From Symbiodinium natans (lineage: Eukaryota; Sar; Dinophyceae; Suessiales; Symbiodiniaceae), in assembly GCA_905221605.1 (NCBI GenBank), contig CAJNDS010002841.1, forward strand, positions 168,501 through 232,500: DNA of 64,000 bases. The letters are read 5' to 3'. Both the position numbers and the translations under genes were made by a program. Positions 1 through 11,061 of this stretch are shown piece by piece. Within the stretch, counting starts at the first letter, position 1; each line of letters opens with the position of its first letter. A model generated the notes under the pieces. The model searched no databases, was not told where the DNA came from, and was given only the letters and a program-made list of their open reading frames with translations.

Positions 1-6
1 GCGAAA

Positions 7-14
<8 letters not shown>

Positions 15-81
<67 letters not shown>
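15..81. repeat. (GA)n microsatellite
   Basis: Nearly uninterrupted GA dinucleotide run of about 33 units at the left edge of the window, preceded by a short A/G-rich lead-in. It may extend beyond the window. Confidence 0.98.
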
Positions 82-82
<1 letters not shown>

Positions 83-3000
83 CACACAGGGTCACAGGGT
101 CGCCACGGGGTTTTGTGAACGGTAGTTGCAAACAGACGAGGTATATAAGTGATTCAGTGATAGCGCCACAAACTGCTTCCAATTGTTCTCCAAGAAGCTT
201 TTATGATGCTGGCGTAGACATCATCGTCCAGCACCTCAACTTCACACTCGAGACTCACGACTCAAGACGAAGGTTTCAACCGAATCAACCGAAAGCTCAC
301 TCCAATCACCAATCTACTACCAACCTTCCAGAATTTCCAGGAACTTCCAGGGAGGGGAGGGCGGGCAAAGTGTGCACGCTGGTCACGCTGGTAGTCTGGT
401 AGTTCGTTTGCTCCAAATTTTCTGCCCTACAAGCCTGAAACAAGCCTAGCCTGTCTGATAAGATATAAGTCTTACAGAGTCCACACACCAACCGTCGGCC
501 GGGAAACAATTCCCAAGGCATGCCGCACCGCCTTCGAGATATGTCCCGCGTTTCGAAGGAGCAGTGCAAAGCCTCAGAGTGAAGGCGAGGGGCGAAGGGT
601 TGAGTCGGTCGAGTTGGGTTGGGCGAGTGCACGACTCCACGACTCCACGACGACCAGGTCACAACACCAGATGAATGTCATATGCAAAGGAGGCACACAA
701 GCACCTCACCAGTGAGTGCAGAGAAAACTGCGTGCCACCAATCTGGCGGGACATCATATGCTTCTTGCTGGCCAAGTTGAAAGGCTTCTGCTGCTGCTCC
801 AGCGCCCCGACGAGCGCAAGCGCGTGCGCTCTCAGAGCCTGATGAGGAGACAGCTTCGGGGCTTCGTTAGGGCCTAGTCCGAGGGCTATAAGGGTTAGGG
901 TTCGACTACTATACTGGGCTTAGGGTTACTCAGTTAGTCCTGTCTACGTTGTCTTGGGTAGTGCGCAGGCGTCGACGGCGACGGCGACGGTGTGTCGGGT
1001 CAAGTGTGTCGGGCATTGACATGCTGATAGCTGCTGGCACTTCACCCGAAACTTCAAGTTCAAAGCATCAAATCAGAGCAGTGATCAGAATCAGACTGCC
1101 TGCCTCATCCGCAATTGCTGACGTCAAAATGGCACTCAGCCTGGAGCACGCAGCATGAGTGGAGTGAGCCAGGCAGACGGTGGATGGACGCTGGCGACAC
1201 TGAACTGGACTGGACACAAGGACAATTTAAGGTCTCTCCAGTCTGCAACACAACGACTACTCTGATTACAGGTGTACACAGTTACACAATCCCATCCTCC
1301 CATCCCATCTTGCGCATCAGAGACTCACAGACTCAGACCGACACAGCTAGCAGCTGGCAGCAAACAACAGACGACAGAACAAGTGTTATCAACCGAGCGA
1401 CTCGGCAGTCGGTGACACTTCGCCAGTCGGGGGCGGCAGGGGCAAAGGCCGACGCGGCATTGCGCAGACGCGCGTCGCGCAGACACATGCACACCATGAC
1501 AATGATGTCTGCACTATGTACTATGTACGTCACGGTACGTCACGTGCCTATTCGCCCAGAGGCTGCGTGGGCCCATCTAGGGACCTGCTCCGGGTTTGAA
1601 ATTCGTCTTTTGCGCTCCGGGTATGGGCGAGTGAGCCTAAACCCTAAACCTTAGACTGACTAGACCGTCGACTAGACCCTAAAATTCGCCTCTAAACTTC
1701 CTAAACTCCTAAACTTCCCTAAACCCCAAACGCTAAACCCTCTAGTCTAGTCTAGTCTAGGCAGCGGCAGGGTGGTTTTGCCTTTATGCACGGGCCTATT
1801 CGCGGCTGTCATGACATGAGTCATGATTCATGATGCAATCATATAATGGACCAGAACATGGAACAATGTAATGTAAGCCCAAACATTTGCACTGATGCAA
1901 AAGTGGCTGTGCTGGGCTGGGCGCTGAAACAATGACAGTCAGTGCTGAGTGAGGGCTTCGGGTTCTAGTCCTAGTACCGCCAAATGCGAAACGGGCCGAG
2001 TCTCTAATACCAAGGACCATATCTTGTTAGGGAAGGGGCTGATTAGGAGCGTAGGTGTCTGGTCTGGGCCGTCTGGGAGTCTGGGGCTTTGTCTGCGCGA
2101 ACGAGAGCAAAAAGGGGTAATATAGTAACATAGTAACATGAATCTGAATTTGAATCTGTAAGCATATGATGTGCTAAATCATGTACAATGCTTTCGAAAC
2201 TCGAAACACCTTCGCATCCCCAGACCCCAGACGGGCCCTCTATGAAGTCATGAAGGTGAACCCGTGAGGCGGGCTCGGCGGCGGGGTCTTGGGTTTCCTA
2301 AATTCCTAAATCGTATACTGCCGAACCCTAAACCCCAAACCCGAAACCCGAAGTCGCCGAGGACCGAAAGTCCGAAAGCTTTTACGCAAGAGTTAATATC
2401 CAGGCATCCAAAATCCAGGGTCCAGGGGCGGGGTCAATGGCAGCGCTGGGCGCTGCGGCAGCAGCGGCGGCGCACAGCGCTCAGCGACTCAGCGCAATGG
2501 AGTACCTGCAAGAAGGTCGTATGGTCGAGGTATGTCGGAGTATGTCCAGGCAATTATGAGCTTCCAGATATTGCTCAGAATTGAACTGCCCACACTGAGC
2601 CACGCTGTCCACACTCTCTCTAGACATTGTTCCAATGGTCAATAGTTGGCGCCGTGGCCGTGGCGCCGTGGTAGTAAGGGTCCCACAGCCCCACGGTCCC
2701 ATGGAGTCGAGGACGGAGTCCGAAGAAAGCATATGACACCATATTGACTCCATATGACCTCGTTTGCCAGGAAACATTCATGCTGTGAGGCTGTGGGAGA
2801 TGTGGGAGTGGGAGTGGGAGGGCCAGTAATGGGGCTGCTCACAGATTCAGAGTCACAGACTCACAGGGCTCACGCTCACTCACAAGTTACTCCCAATTGA
2901 CTTCAAGTGACTCACAAAACTTTCACAAAAAAGCTGCAGTCTGCAGAGTCTGCAGCGCTGTAGCGATGCGAATGAACAGCCGGCTTTTTTCCATCCTGGC

Positions 3001-3260
3001 ATGGACAGGGGCAGTCAATGGCCAATGGAATGGCAGTCATTGCAGTCATGGACAAGGCTGAAAAAGAAAGAGTGACTGCCTTTTTGTCCTTGCTGCCTTG
3101 CAGACTCATTGCAGACCAGACTGAATGCGAATATAGGTGAAGCGAACAGCCCGCGCACAATGCCGCCGCAGGCGCCCCGGGCTCCAGCTAGCAGCGCTCG
3201 GCGCTCTTGACGCTCTGTGCAAAATTTCCAAGTCACAGGAACCGTCGACTCCGTCGACTG
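82..3260. other. gene-poor DNA full of short tandem doublets
   Basis: I see no convincing gene here. The sequence contains many immediately repeated 5-10 base words, for example the doubled CACAGGGT near 86 and the doubled CGACTCCA near 628. It also has scattered TTTAGGG-like words (AGGGTTAGGGTT near 891). Open frames in all six phases are short, overlap each other and lack any recognisable family, so I treat them as chance frames. Confidence 0.5.
1635..1745. repeat. degenerate CCCTAAA (telomere-like) tract
   Basis: A run of CCTAAACCCTAAACC followed by increasingly diverged CTAAAC words, ending in four TCTAG repeats. It resembles decayed interstitial copies of the TTTAGGG telomere unit known from dinoflagellates and plants. 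Confidence 0.6.
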
Positions 3261-3767
3261 TCAGTCACTGCTGTAAGGTTCGAAGCCCAGTTGGGCCATT
3301 GCGCAATCAAAACTTGCCCACTCGTCATGATCGTCCTGGCTGCTGCCAGGGCTGCTGCCACCACTGCGACCCTCGTCCGCCTCGTCCTCGTTCGATTTCG
3401 GCTCCGCGGGCTGTGTCTCTGTCGTGGTCCTTGGCCCTGTGCTGGATTTGGCGTCGTCCTCTGGCTCCAGCTCCGATGACCTTTTTGACTTCTTGTTCGG
3501 CCCGTTCCGGTTCGGCAGCTCCTCGGCCCCGGCAACCTCGGCAACGGTTCGGGGCTGGGGCTGGCCCCCAGCGGCCCCGGCAACCTCTTCTCGAAAGTGC
3601 ACACGGCCCTGTGCATCGACGAACATGTCAAAAAACCCAGGCCAGACCTCATCCCACGTCTTGAAGGCGCTGATGGCCTGGGCCTGGGCCCGAGCCGCCT
3701 GGCAGCTGCTGCTCGAACGGGCCTTTGCGATTGCTTTTGACTTTGCCACCGCAGAGCAGCCAGGCAT
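3261..3767 (-). CDS. hypothetical acidic protein or exon
   Basis: A 168-codon minus-strand frame with ATG at 3767 and stop at 3261. The N-terminal third is Ala/Ser/Lys-rich, then comes an ordered-looking stretch (KTWDEVWPGFFDMFVDAQG), then a long acidic, Ser/Pro/Gly-rich low-complexity region, ending in DEWASFDCAMAQLGFEPYSSD-like sequence. I recognise no family. The composition (ordered aromatic patch plus acidic disordered tail) is more protein-like than the competing frames on either strand, which are Arg/Pro-rich. It could be one exon of a larger gene, since a GTGAG donor-like site sits immediately upstream on the same strand. No neighbour supports a function. Confidence 0.3.
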   Translation of the reverse strand: MPGCSAVAKSKAIAKARSSSSCQAARAQAQAISAFKTWDEVWPGFFDMFVDAQGRVHFREEVAGAAGGQPQPRTVAEVAGAEELPNRNGPNKKSKRSSELEPEDDAKSSTGPRTTTETQPAEPKSNEDEADEGRSGGSSPGSSQDDHDEWASFDCAMAQLGFEPYSSD

Positions 3768-5513
3768 CTCACCTTTTCATCACCACAAGGACAATGAACT
3801 TTCAATGAAAAGCAGCAACGCGCGCAGTCAGCCTTCCGACCCCAAACTTGGAACTTGGAACTTTGACATCTTGAGACTTGAGAATGCTTATTTCCTTATT
3901 GCCACATTACTGCGCATCGGACTCCGGACTCATCGGAATCGGACCCTTGCAAGACTGGCAAAATCAGCCCAGGAGCGAGGAACACTGCGACTGGGTTCAG
4001 TGGAACTTGTACTCATGGTCGAGGCGAGGAGCCAGACTCAGCCAAACCCAGATGGAAGAAAGCAGAGAAGCTTTGGCTAGCTTCAATGACTCGAGGCTTC
4101 AAGTCTTCAAGAGCTTGGGCCGAAGGGCCAAGGCCAACGCGGGGGAGGCGCTTAGGGTTAAGGGTCTTTAAAAAGGGCCTGCGCGAAGTCGAAGCATGGA
4201 ATCATGGAATAGACTAGAACTGCCGAACTGCCATGGACCATTAGTACTAGTACTCAGTACTCAGTACCATGTACTGTACTTGCCATGTTCAATGCCATGT
4301 TCTCATGGCTTCTCATTCCCCACACAGCCGCAGCCTCCCCCAACCCGCCCGGACCCTGTGACCCTGTGAGGTGCCTTGTCATCTAGTCAGCTCGGACTCC
4401 ACAGTCGCAGTCTCCGCGATCACAACAAGGTACTGCTGGATGTGGCAGCGCCTGGCTTCAAGGCTACCGGCTACCAGGCACTACCACTGTACTACCACTA
4501 CCAGGGCTGCAAAAAGAAAAACATCTAGCGGCGTAGCAACTTAGTAGCAACTAGCAACTAGCAACGCATGAACTTCAGCGAACGAGCGGCCCATCATCTG
4601 ACGTCAAGACTCTCGAGGGCACAGTCTTCGTGATCATGTCAATCTCCTCCCTTGGACTTGGAGCAGCTGGCATGAGTCTATGGTTTCGTAGATTGCCCAT
4701 GACGGCCCATGCCATGCACTGACTGAACTGACTGATGACTGATGAATCTAAGTTAATCTAAGACACTGGTTCCAGCCCCGAAATTCCATGTCGCGCACAG
4801 TCAACCATGAACTTGACTGCGTGGCTCGCCGGACCTGCAGGCACTGCAGGCATGGCAAGAACAAGAAAGCTTCCCATGGCCAATGGTAGCACTGAAACTG
4901 AGCCACTGGCCTCACGAAACTGGTTCTGCATATTTGGCCTGCGGCGGCAATGTAAACTTTACGCAAGGACCCCTACATATGCATGCTGCTGGCTGCTGCA
5001 TTCCTCCTCAGGTCCTCAAGTGGGCCAAGCCAAGCCTGAGAAACTTGAAACCGCCGCGAAGCCGGAGTCGGCGGCGGACACGGCGGACGGCGGAGCTGCA
5101 ATGCTGCAATGGCCGGCTGTCACTGAGTACTGTCACTAGGCTCAAAGCAAGGGCTGTTGAACTGTTGAACCTTCAGAACTTCCAAGGGTTTAGGGCCAGG
5201 GTTTAGGATTTAGGGTTCTGACTCAAGTTCTGACCATGGTTCTGGAGTTTTGAGTCACTGTCACTGTCACTGTAGAGTTCCACACTACCCTCAACCGGGA
5301 GTCAGCATGCATGTAGTACATGTAAGCCACTCCTACTTTTTCTGGGTTGCTTTGTGATTCAGGATTCCGGACATTTCCAAAACCGCAACGCATGGACATG
5401 GAATTCATGGAATGGAACGACATAGAGATTCACGCAGCAGCCAGCAGCACACAGCAAGCTTGTCAGCTTCGCCTGGCTTGTCATGGTCAGTTGTCAGACC
5501 AAATTTTGGGGCC
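3768..5513. other. non-coding stretch with doublets and TTTAGGG words
   Basis: No supportable gene. Short tandem doublets continue: repeated ACTGACTGA words near 4720-4745, tripled TCACTG near 5253, tripled AGCAACT near 4549. TTTAGGG-like words occur at 4150-4166 and 5186-5217. Confidence 0.5.
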
Positions 5514-5561
5514 GCCCCGCCCCCCCCCCCCCCCCCCCAAGCCCCAACCCCCCCCCCCCCA
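5514..5561. repeat. poly-C tract, interrupted
   Basis: Two long C runs (about 20 and 13 bases) separated by AAGCCCCAA. They sit just beyond the truncated end of the minus-strand copia fragment. Confidence 0.95.
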
Positions 5562-5721
5562 CTCCTTTTTTCCTCCCTGGCCTCGAAAGAAAAACACAAA
5601 CAAGCCTGGACACTGGACACGTTCTACGACTATAAGGGCCGGAAATCCAAACCGCCACCCAAAATCCGCCAAGCGTGGTGCTAATTTGAAGGCTTTTGAG
5701 ATTTGGAGCATTTTTTCTGAC

Positions 5722-8038
5722 TCAACTTTCGGGATGGCGGGGCATGGGCCACACACGGGAGTCCCCAGTCACCCCCCTCCGCGGTTTTCCTGGGGAGCAG
5801 ACCCCCAAAAACCTCACGCAAATTACCAGTCCTGGCTGTGGCTTAACAACAGTGTCCTGCAGGCAGGTAATCGCGTCTATTTCCATGTCCGAGCCCGAAG
5901 GCTGGCGCGGAGAACTACCTTTCCCCGCTTTCTGGCGGCGACCCCCGCTCAAAGCCCACCAAGCCCGATTAGCGGATACGAGTTTCACGTTGCGTTTGCC
6001 TTTGTACAACCTAGACCCGGTTTTGTAGAGATACGTTCTCCACCCTTTCTCCACCGCCGCCCAGGGACTAATGGCGTTAAACGTAACTTCCGCAACGAGA
6101 ACCTCCGTCAAGAGAAGGCTACAATCACCGAAAACGACCTCCAAGTCGACGACGTCCGACACGGGAATCTTCCCCCCTGAAGCGTTGTACAGAGTGACCT
6201 CTCTCTCATGACTCTTGACCACCCTGAATCCGCTGAGGTGTTCCGACGAAACCACATGACACGTGGCTCCAGAATCTACTAACCAGACGTCTCTCGGATC
6301 TAGCTGGAAGCTGGCGCAGATGCGCTCTACATCCCCTGCATTCAAAGAATTGCTAACAGGTCCCAAACGTTGTTTGTCGAGTGAAAAACCTACCCTACGC
6401 TCCTGCGACTCAGAAAGGCTCAGTTCAGGACTTCGTTGGGCAAAGCGCATCGCCACCACACTCTGTGTAGGCACTGCTTCCGCCTCGGACTCTGGTTCTC
6501 CCATAGCCCGGGCGCGGTTCTTCTTGTTCTTGCCCTTGTCCTTGCCTTTCTCTCCCTTCTCACCCTTCTCTCCCTTGGAGTTGGGCTTTCCTTCCGGCGT
6601 TGGAGAGCGAGGCGCTCCCTTCGAAGTGGGGGACCTTTGTCCTTTAGGGCCACCAATGCCCTTTCCACTCTTCGACTCTCCTTGGCCGCCCTTGCCGCCC
6701 TTTTCTCCAGCTTCACGCTGTCGAACCCAACAGTCCTTTGCCACATGACCATGCTTGCCGCAATGGTCGCAAAGCTTGCCGTCCATTCCACGGTTTGCTG
6801 CAGTCGGCACGTCGCACATCCTCAGCTGTTCTTCGAAATACTTGAGGCTCTTTGTGAGCTCACTCCAGCTGTTGGCGTTGCCGTGCAGCGCCACATACTG
6901 TCTCGCCGGATGTGAAACGGCCTGCAGCAGGATGGAACAGCGATCCGCTTCGGAAAGCTTGAGCTCGGGGAAGTTGCTCAACTTGATCTCCGCCTTGGCG
7001 ATCTCGTCCTCCAAGTGTCTGATGATGTCCATGGGCCTTTTGAGCCCCGAACACTGGGCATGCAGCTTCATGCAACCGTCTCTCACGTAGACGGCCTCCA
7101 TGCGAGACACAATGGAGTAGTTGAGGTGCAAGGTGCGAACTGCCTCATAGCCAGTAGCAGACATGCTCTGCCTCTTGCTACAGCTTCGAAGCAACTCCAA
7201 ACCACGCTCCCACTTCGCCAAGCTCTGGGAAAGCAGGTAAAACAGCTTCGCCGACCGAGCTGCGGTGTCAGGAGGCAAACGGTCCTGTCGGATCTCGTCC
7301 TTGACACTGATGCAGAGTCGAAGCTCGTTCACGTAGGCCTCGTCTTGCAGGGCCAGCCATGAACTCATCGTTTCCAGGAAGCCGTGCCAGGCCTCGATCT
7401 CTCGCATCCTGTCTCTACCCATCTCCTGGTGGGCTATGACAGGCAGCTGTGGAAGGTACTTGTCTGCACGGTTGGAAACGTATCCACCAGATGAACTTCC
7501 AGTATCTTTAGGACTCGAAGACGGAAAGGAACTCCCTGTGGACGAAGTTGCAGCGAGGAACGAGTCACTCGGTGCAGATGCCTTTGCAGCTTCCGCCTTG
7601 GCTTTGGCCTCAGCAGCTGCGAGTTCGGCATCGTTCCTCCTCTTCTCTTCGCTGTCCATGCGACGAAGCATGGCTGCAACAAGCTGTTGGTTCTGTTCCA
7701 ACTGCTTCCTGTACTGGTCCATCATGGCTTCCTGCTGTCTCTGCTGCTGCTGCATCGTTCGCAGCATTTCAACCACCAAACTTTCTCCAACAGCACCACC
7801 ACCAGGAGCAGTGGCTGGGTGAACTAGTCGCTGGCGTCGAAGTCGGAACTTCTTGAGTTCCAAAGGCAGCAAAGGGGTTCGGTTGCTGTCCTGCCGGATT
7901 CTCACCGGTTCCAAACAGCAAGGCTTCCTCCTCAGGAGTGTTGTCAGGGACAGGGACTGCTTCAGCAGCCACAGGCACGTGCACTGGAGAACCCTGCGGG
8001 CTTCCATGCACACTTCCGCCTTGCTCTGGAGTCGCCAT
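5722..8038 (-). CDS. gag-pro: Ty1/copia Gag plus protease, 3'-truncated, one frameshift
   Basis: Structural capsid protein and protease of a copia element. ATG at 8038 starts MATPEQGGSVHG, about 40 nt after the primer-binding site. That frame dies near 7815, and the sequence continues one frame over to 5722, so one frameshift must be bridged. Visible in order: a Gln-rich coiled-coil-like stretch; a capsid region with the pattern EIEAWHGFLETMSSWLAL, shared with the two other copia Gags in this window; a CCHC zinc knuckle CDHCGKHGHVAKDC; a Lys/Gly-rich tail; and the protease motif LVDSGATCHVV. Reading ends about 180 residues after the catalytic DSG, with no integrase. It is a defective copy and is unlikely to be expressed as a working polyprotein. 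Confidence 0.8.
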
Positions 8039-8078
8039 GGCGTGGAGGTACTGAACACAGGCTGGAGTCACTCTCAGT

Positions 8079-8090
8079 GCTCCGCTACCA
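8079..8090 (-). other. primer-binding site TGGTAGCGGAGC
   Basis: The reverse complement reads TGGTAGCGGAGC directly after an LTR end of the form CTTTTCAC. The same 12 bases follow the LTR of the plus-strand copia element (12014) and of the copia piece at 22600. The complement of a tRNA 3' end, with terminal CCA, fits an initiator-Met-like primer. Confidence 0.75.
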
Positions 8091-8132
8091 TGTGAAAAGC
8101 AGAGCTCGCGCAGCTCTCTTTTTCACTTCGCA

Positions 8133-8143
8133 CTTGAGCCAAA
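8133..8143 (-). other. spliced-leader relic TTTGGCTCAAG
   Basis: Eleven bases identical to the 3' end of the dinoflagellate spliced leader (consensus ending TTTTGGCTCAAG), in the sense orientation of the Gag, about 40 nt before the LTR end. Confidence 0.65.
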
Positions 8144-8150
8144 CACCAAA

Positions 8151-8820
8151 GTGTTCAGCAAGCTTCAGTTCTTGCAGCAAGCTCTCTCCAAGAGCTAAGA
8201 GCTCCAAAAAGCTACGAATTCCATCTCAACTTTGTTCTGCAAAGGAGGTAACGCAAAAGAACAATGCAACTGCTTTGGGCTACACCTCGGGGACTTCAGG
8301 TCACTTCCGAACAGCAAAACAGCGAAGCTTCAGAGTCCACTCTGCACTTCTACTCCCATCCTAAACGTCCAACGGCAAACGAACGAAGTGTCCCCACGGA
8401 GTGAGTTGCAGCAAGACAGAACCTCAGAGTTTTGACACGCACTTCTTCACTACTGCTCTCAAGCAGTTCCAAGTGCTTCAAAACTCATCCTAGGCCATGC
8501 CAACAAGACGAAACATGTGTCGCAGTCAACCCAAACATGCTTTAGGGACTTTGGTGTCCGAAGGTCAGCTGTGTTGTGATCAGCCAACTGAGCTCGAAGT
8601 TGGAGCCAATTTGGGTCTCTTCTTGATTCTTGGTACTGATCCATCTGCAGGTTTCCATCCATACCCTGCAGGGCAACAAAGAGGGCGCTCCAGCAAGTGC
8701 TGCTGGCTGGGTCCATGCGGCATTAAGAGGGCAAGGTTTTGGTGGAAGTTTATTGATGGCAATGCACAACGCTCCCGGAACTCCAGAGACAACACAAAAC
8801 AAACTTCAAACTGATTCTTC
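8151..8820. other. probable LTR/upstream sequence, no gene
   Basis: No coding region is recognised. The part next to 8143 is likely the rest of the LTR of the minus-strand copia fragment, but the LTR start cannot be fixed without the partner copy. Confidence 0.4.
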
Positions 8821-9180
8821 CTTCAGGGGGAGCTTCAAGGGCGCCTTTAAGGGGCCTTGAAGGAGGGCTTTTACTTCAAGGGGGGCAAGGGGGCTTCAAG
8901 GGAGCTTTAGGGGGGAGGCTTTAAGGGGGACCCTTTTCATTTCATTTTTGGTTGACCCTTCAAGCCTTCTTCAGATCTCTTAAAACCCCTTTGAATCTTT
9001 CATTTTTCAACGGTACTTCCACGTTGCGTTGAAAATCGATCAGTGTTCTTTTTGTTCCATTTTGGTCAACCCTTCAGCTCCCTTAGATCTCTTCAAGCTC
9101 CAAGTTCGGGCTTTTGAAGGGGGCTTGAAGGAAGGCTTACAGGGGGGCTTAAAGGGCGGCTTTAAAGGGGAAGGGCAAGG
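8821..9180. repeat. G-rich CTTCAAGGGGG minisatellite
   Basis: Imperfect repeats of a 12-base unit close to GGGGGGCTTCAA, interrupted at 8936-9117 by AT-richer sequence. This is the reverse complement of the C-rich array at 10636-10990. Confidence 0.8.
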
Positions 9181-9199
9181 GCGACTCAACATTAACTTA

Positions 9200-9970
9200 T
9201 CTTGAAGATGAAAGGAAAGGATTTATTCTGAATTCCACCCCTCGAATCTTGTTTTGTTTTTTGGATTTCGTTCTTTAAAACTAGGAGTGAGACAAAAGGA
9301 GAGAAGGGAATGCATTCTAAATGCCACCCCGCTCGAATCTTGTTTTATTTTTTGTACTTGTTTCTGGATTTCATTTTTCGAAACTAGAGAAGTAAAACTC
9401 TAACTAAACATTCATTTCCCTTCACGAAGAGAAAGAAGGGAATGTATTCCAAATTCCACCCCCTCGAATCTTATTATCTTTTTTGTATATGGTTTTGGAT
9501 TTCATTATTCGAAACCAAGAAGTAAGACTCTGAACATACATTTCCCTTTACGAAGAGAAAGAAGGGAATGTATTCTAAATTCCATCCTCCTTCGAATCTT
9601 GTTTTATTTTTTGTACTTGTTTTGGATTTCATTTTTTGAAACCAGAAGTGAGACTCTAAACATTCATTTCTTCCCTTTACGAAGAGAAAGAAGGGAATGT
9701 ATTTGAAATTCCACCCCCTCGAATCTTGTTTTCTTTTTGTACTTGTTTTTGGATTTCATTTTTCGAAGCCAGAGAAGTGAAACTCTAAACTAAACATTCA
9801 TTTCCCTTCACGAAGAGAAATAAGCGAATGTATTCTAAATTCCACCCCCCTCGAATCTTGTTTTGTTTTTTGGATTTCATTCTTCGAAACCAGAGAAGTG
9901 AGACTCTTTTAAAAGGGAGCTTCGAGCAATTCCACCCCGCTCGCTTCTTCTCTTGTATTTTGTGTTCAAA
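9200..9970. repeat. ~130-bp tandem satellite, about six copies
   Basis: The marker word CTCGAATCTT recurs near 9241, 9332, 9463, 9591, 9718 and 9850, a spacing of roughly 127-132 bp for the full units. Each unit carries GAAAGAAGGGAATGTATTC, a CCACCCC block and a T-rich tract. Related units reappear at 28147-28310. Confidence 0.9.
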
Positions 9971-10000
9971 CTCGAGTTTCTAGGAGCAGAGAGTTCATAG

Positions 10001-10266
10001 CAGTGACGTGGCGCGGGGCTAAGCCGAGAACCCCATGTTTTGTTTCAGAGATGATTCATATGCTTCCACGCAAGCTTGCCCGGCAGAAAAAAAGCGGGGG
10101 GGTTGGGGGGGGGCGCAGCCCCCCCCCATTTGCATAGCAGCGACGTGGCGCGGGGCTAAGCCGAGAACCCCATGTTTTGTTTTGTTTTGTTTTGGACATA
10201 TGCTTCCACGCGAGTTTGCCCGGCTGAAACAAGCGGGGGGGTTGGGGGGGGCGCAGCCCCCCCATT
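10001..10266. repeat. two ~132-bp repeats with a G/C hairpin
   Basis: Two copies start with GACGTGGCGCGGGGCTAAGC, run through CCATGTTTTG and end in a GGGGGGG-CGCA-CCCCCCC-like inverted repeat followed by ATTTGCA. The G-run/C-run pairs could fold into stable hairpins, and the G runs could form quadruplexes. Confidence 0.9.
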
Positions 10267-10285
10267 TGCAAACACGATGCTCGCA

Positions 10286-10575
10286 TTAGGCCTTCTAAAC
10301 TGCTGCACGGAAGGCCCAGCAAGTATTAAGCCTCTTGAACGTCTTAAACTGCTGCCCGAACCCTCCACAGAAGGCCCAGCTGCCTAAACGTCGCTTAGGC
10401 CTCTTAAACTGCTCCCTGAAACCCCTGCGAAGCAGGCTTAGTTATTAGGCCTCTTAAACTGCTCCCTGGAACCTCGCGAAGAAGGCCCCGTTATTAGGCC
10501 TGTTAAACTGCTCCCTGAAACCTCTGCGAAGCAAGCCCAGTTATTAGGCCTCTTAAACTGCTCCCTGTACGGGTT
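10286..10575. repeat. ~50-58-bp tandem repeat, about six copies
   Basis: The unit contains TTAGGCCTCTTAAACTGCT followed by CCCTGAAACC and a GCGAAG word. Copies start near 10286, 10340, 10398, 10446, 10494 and 10541; the first two are more diverged. Confidence 0.9.
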
Positions 10576-10635
10576 TCCGGGGGCGGTTTCAGAGGCCTAG
10601 TACCTGGGCCTTCTTCGCGACGTTTACGCCCGCGT

Positions 10636-10990
10636 CTCAAACCCCCCTTGCAAGCCCCCCTTGAAACCTCCCTTTGAAGCTTCCTTTAATCCCCCCTGAA
10701 GCCCCCCCTTGAAGCCCCCCCTTCAAGCCCCCCTTGAAGCCCCCCTTGAAGCCCCCCTTCAAGCCCCCCTTCAAGCCCCCCTTGAAGCCCCCCTTGAAGC
10801 CCCCCTTCAAGCCCCCCTTCAAGCCCCCCCCTTCAAGCCCCCCTTGAAGCCCCCCTTGAAGCCCCCCTTCAAGCCCCCTTCGCCCCCCTTCACCCCCCCC
10901 CTTCAAGCCCCCTTCAAGGGTCCGACCCTTCAGCCCCCCTTCAAGGGGGGCTTCAAGCCCCCCTTCAAGCCCCCCTTCGTACAAAGGGGG
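10636..10990. repeat. 12-bp C-rich minisatellite
   Basis: About 25 tandem copies of AAGCCCCCCTTG or AAGCCCCCCTTC. Because CTTGAAG and CTTCAAG alternate, neighbouring units are partly inverted repeats. The array yields an open frame of Pro/Leu/Ala periodic peptide that is not a gene. Confidence 0.95.
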
Positions 10991-11061
10991 TGGGCCCAGC
11001 CCCGCAAGTCTCGAGAAGCCCGGCATTTCTGTCCGGCCTTTGCGACACCCATTGAAGGACT

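Larger units (their letters stand above)
5722..8150 (-). mobile_element. Ty1/copia fragment (leader, Gag, protease)
   Basis: Minus-strand remnant of a copia retrotransposon. Going 5'-3' on the minus strand it has a spliced-leader-like word (8143-8133), the end of an LTR, a primer-binding site TGGTAGCGGAGC (8090-8079), gag from ATG 8038, a zinc knuckle and an aspartic protease. It stops in all frames at 5722, before any integrase. No second LTR is visible, so the upper LTR boundary is unknown; LTR sequence probably continues above 8150, perhaps to about 8.8 kb. Confidence 0.75.

Noticed and set aside
9200-9970. Regularly spaced repeats resembling a CRISPR array
   Set aside because: The whole ~130-bp unit is repeated with no unique spacers, and the genome is eukaryotic.
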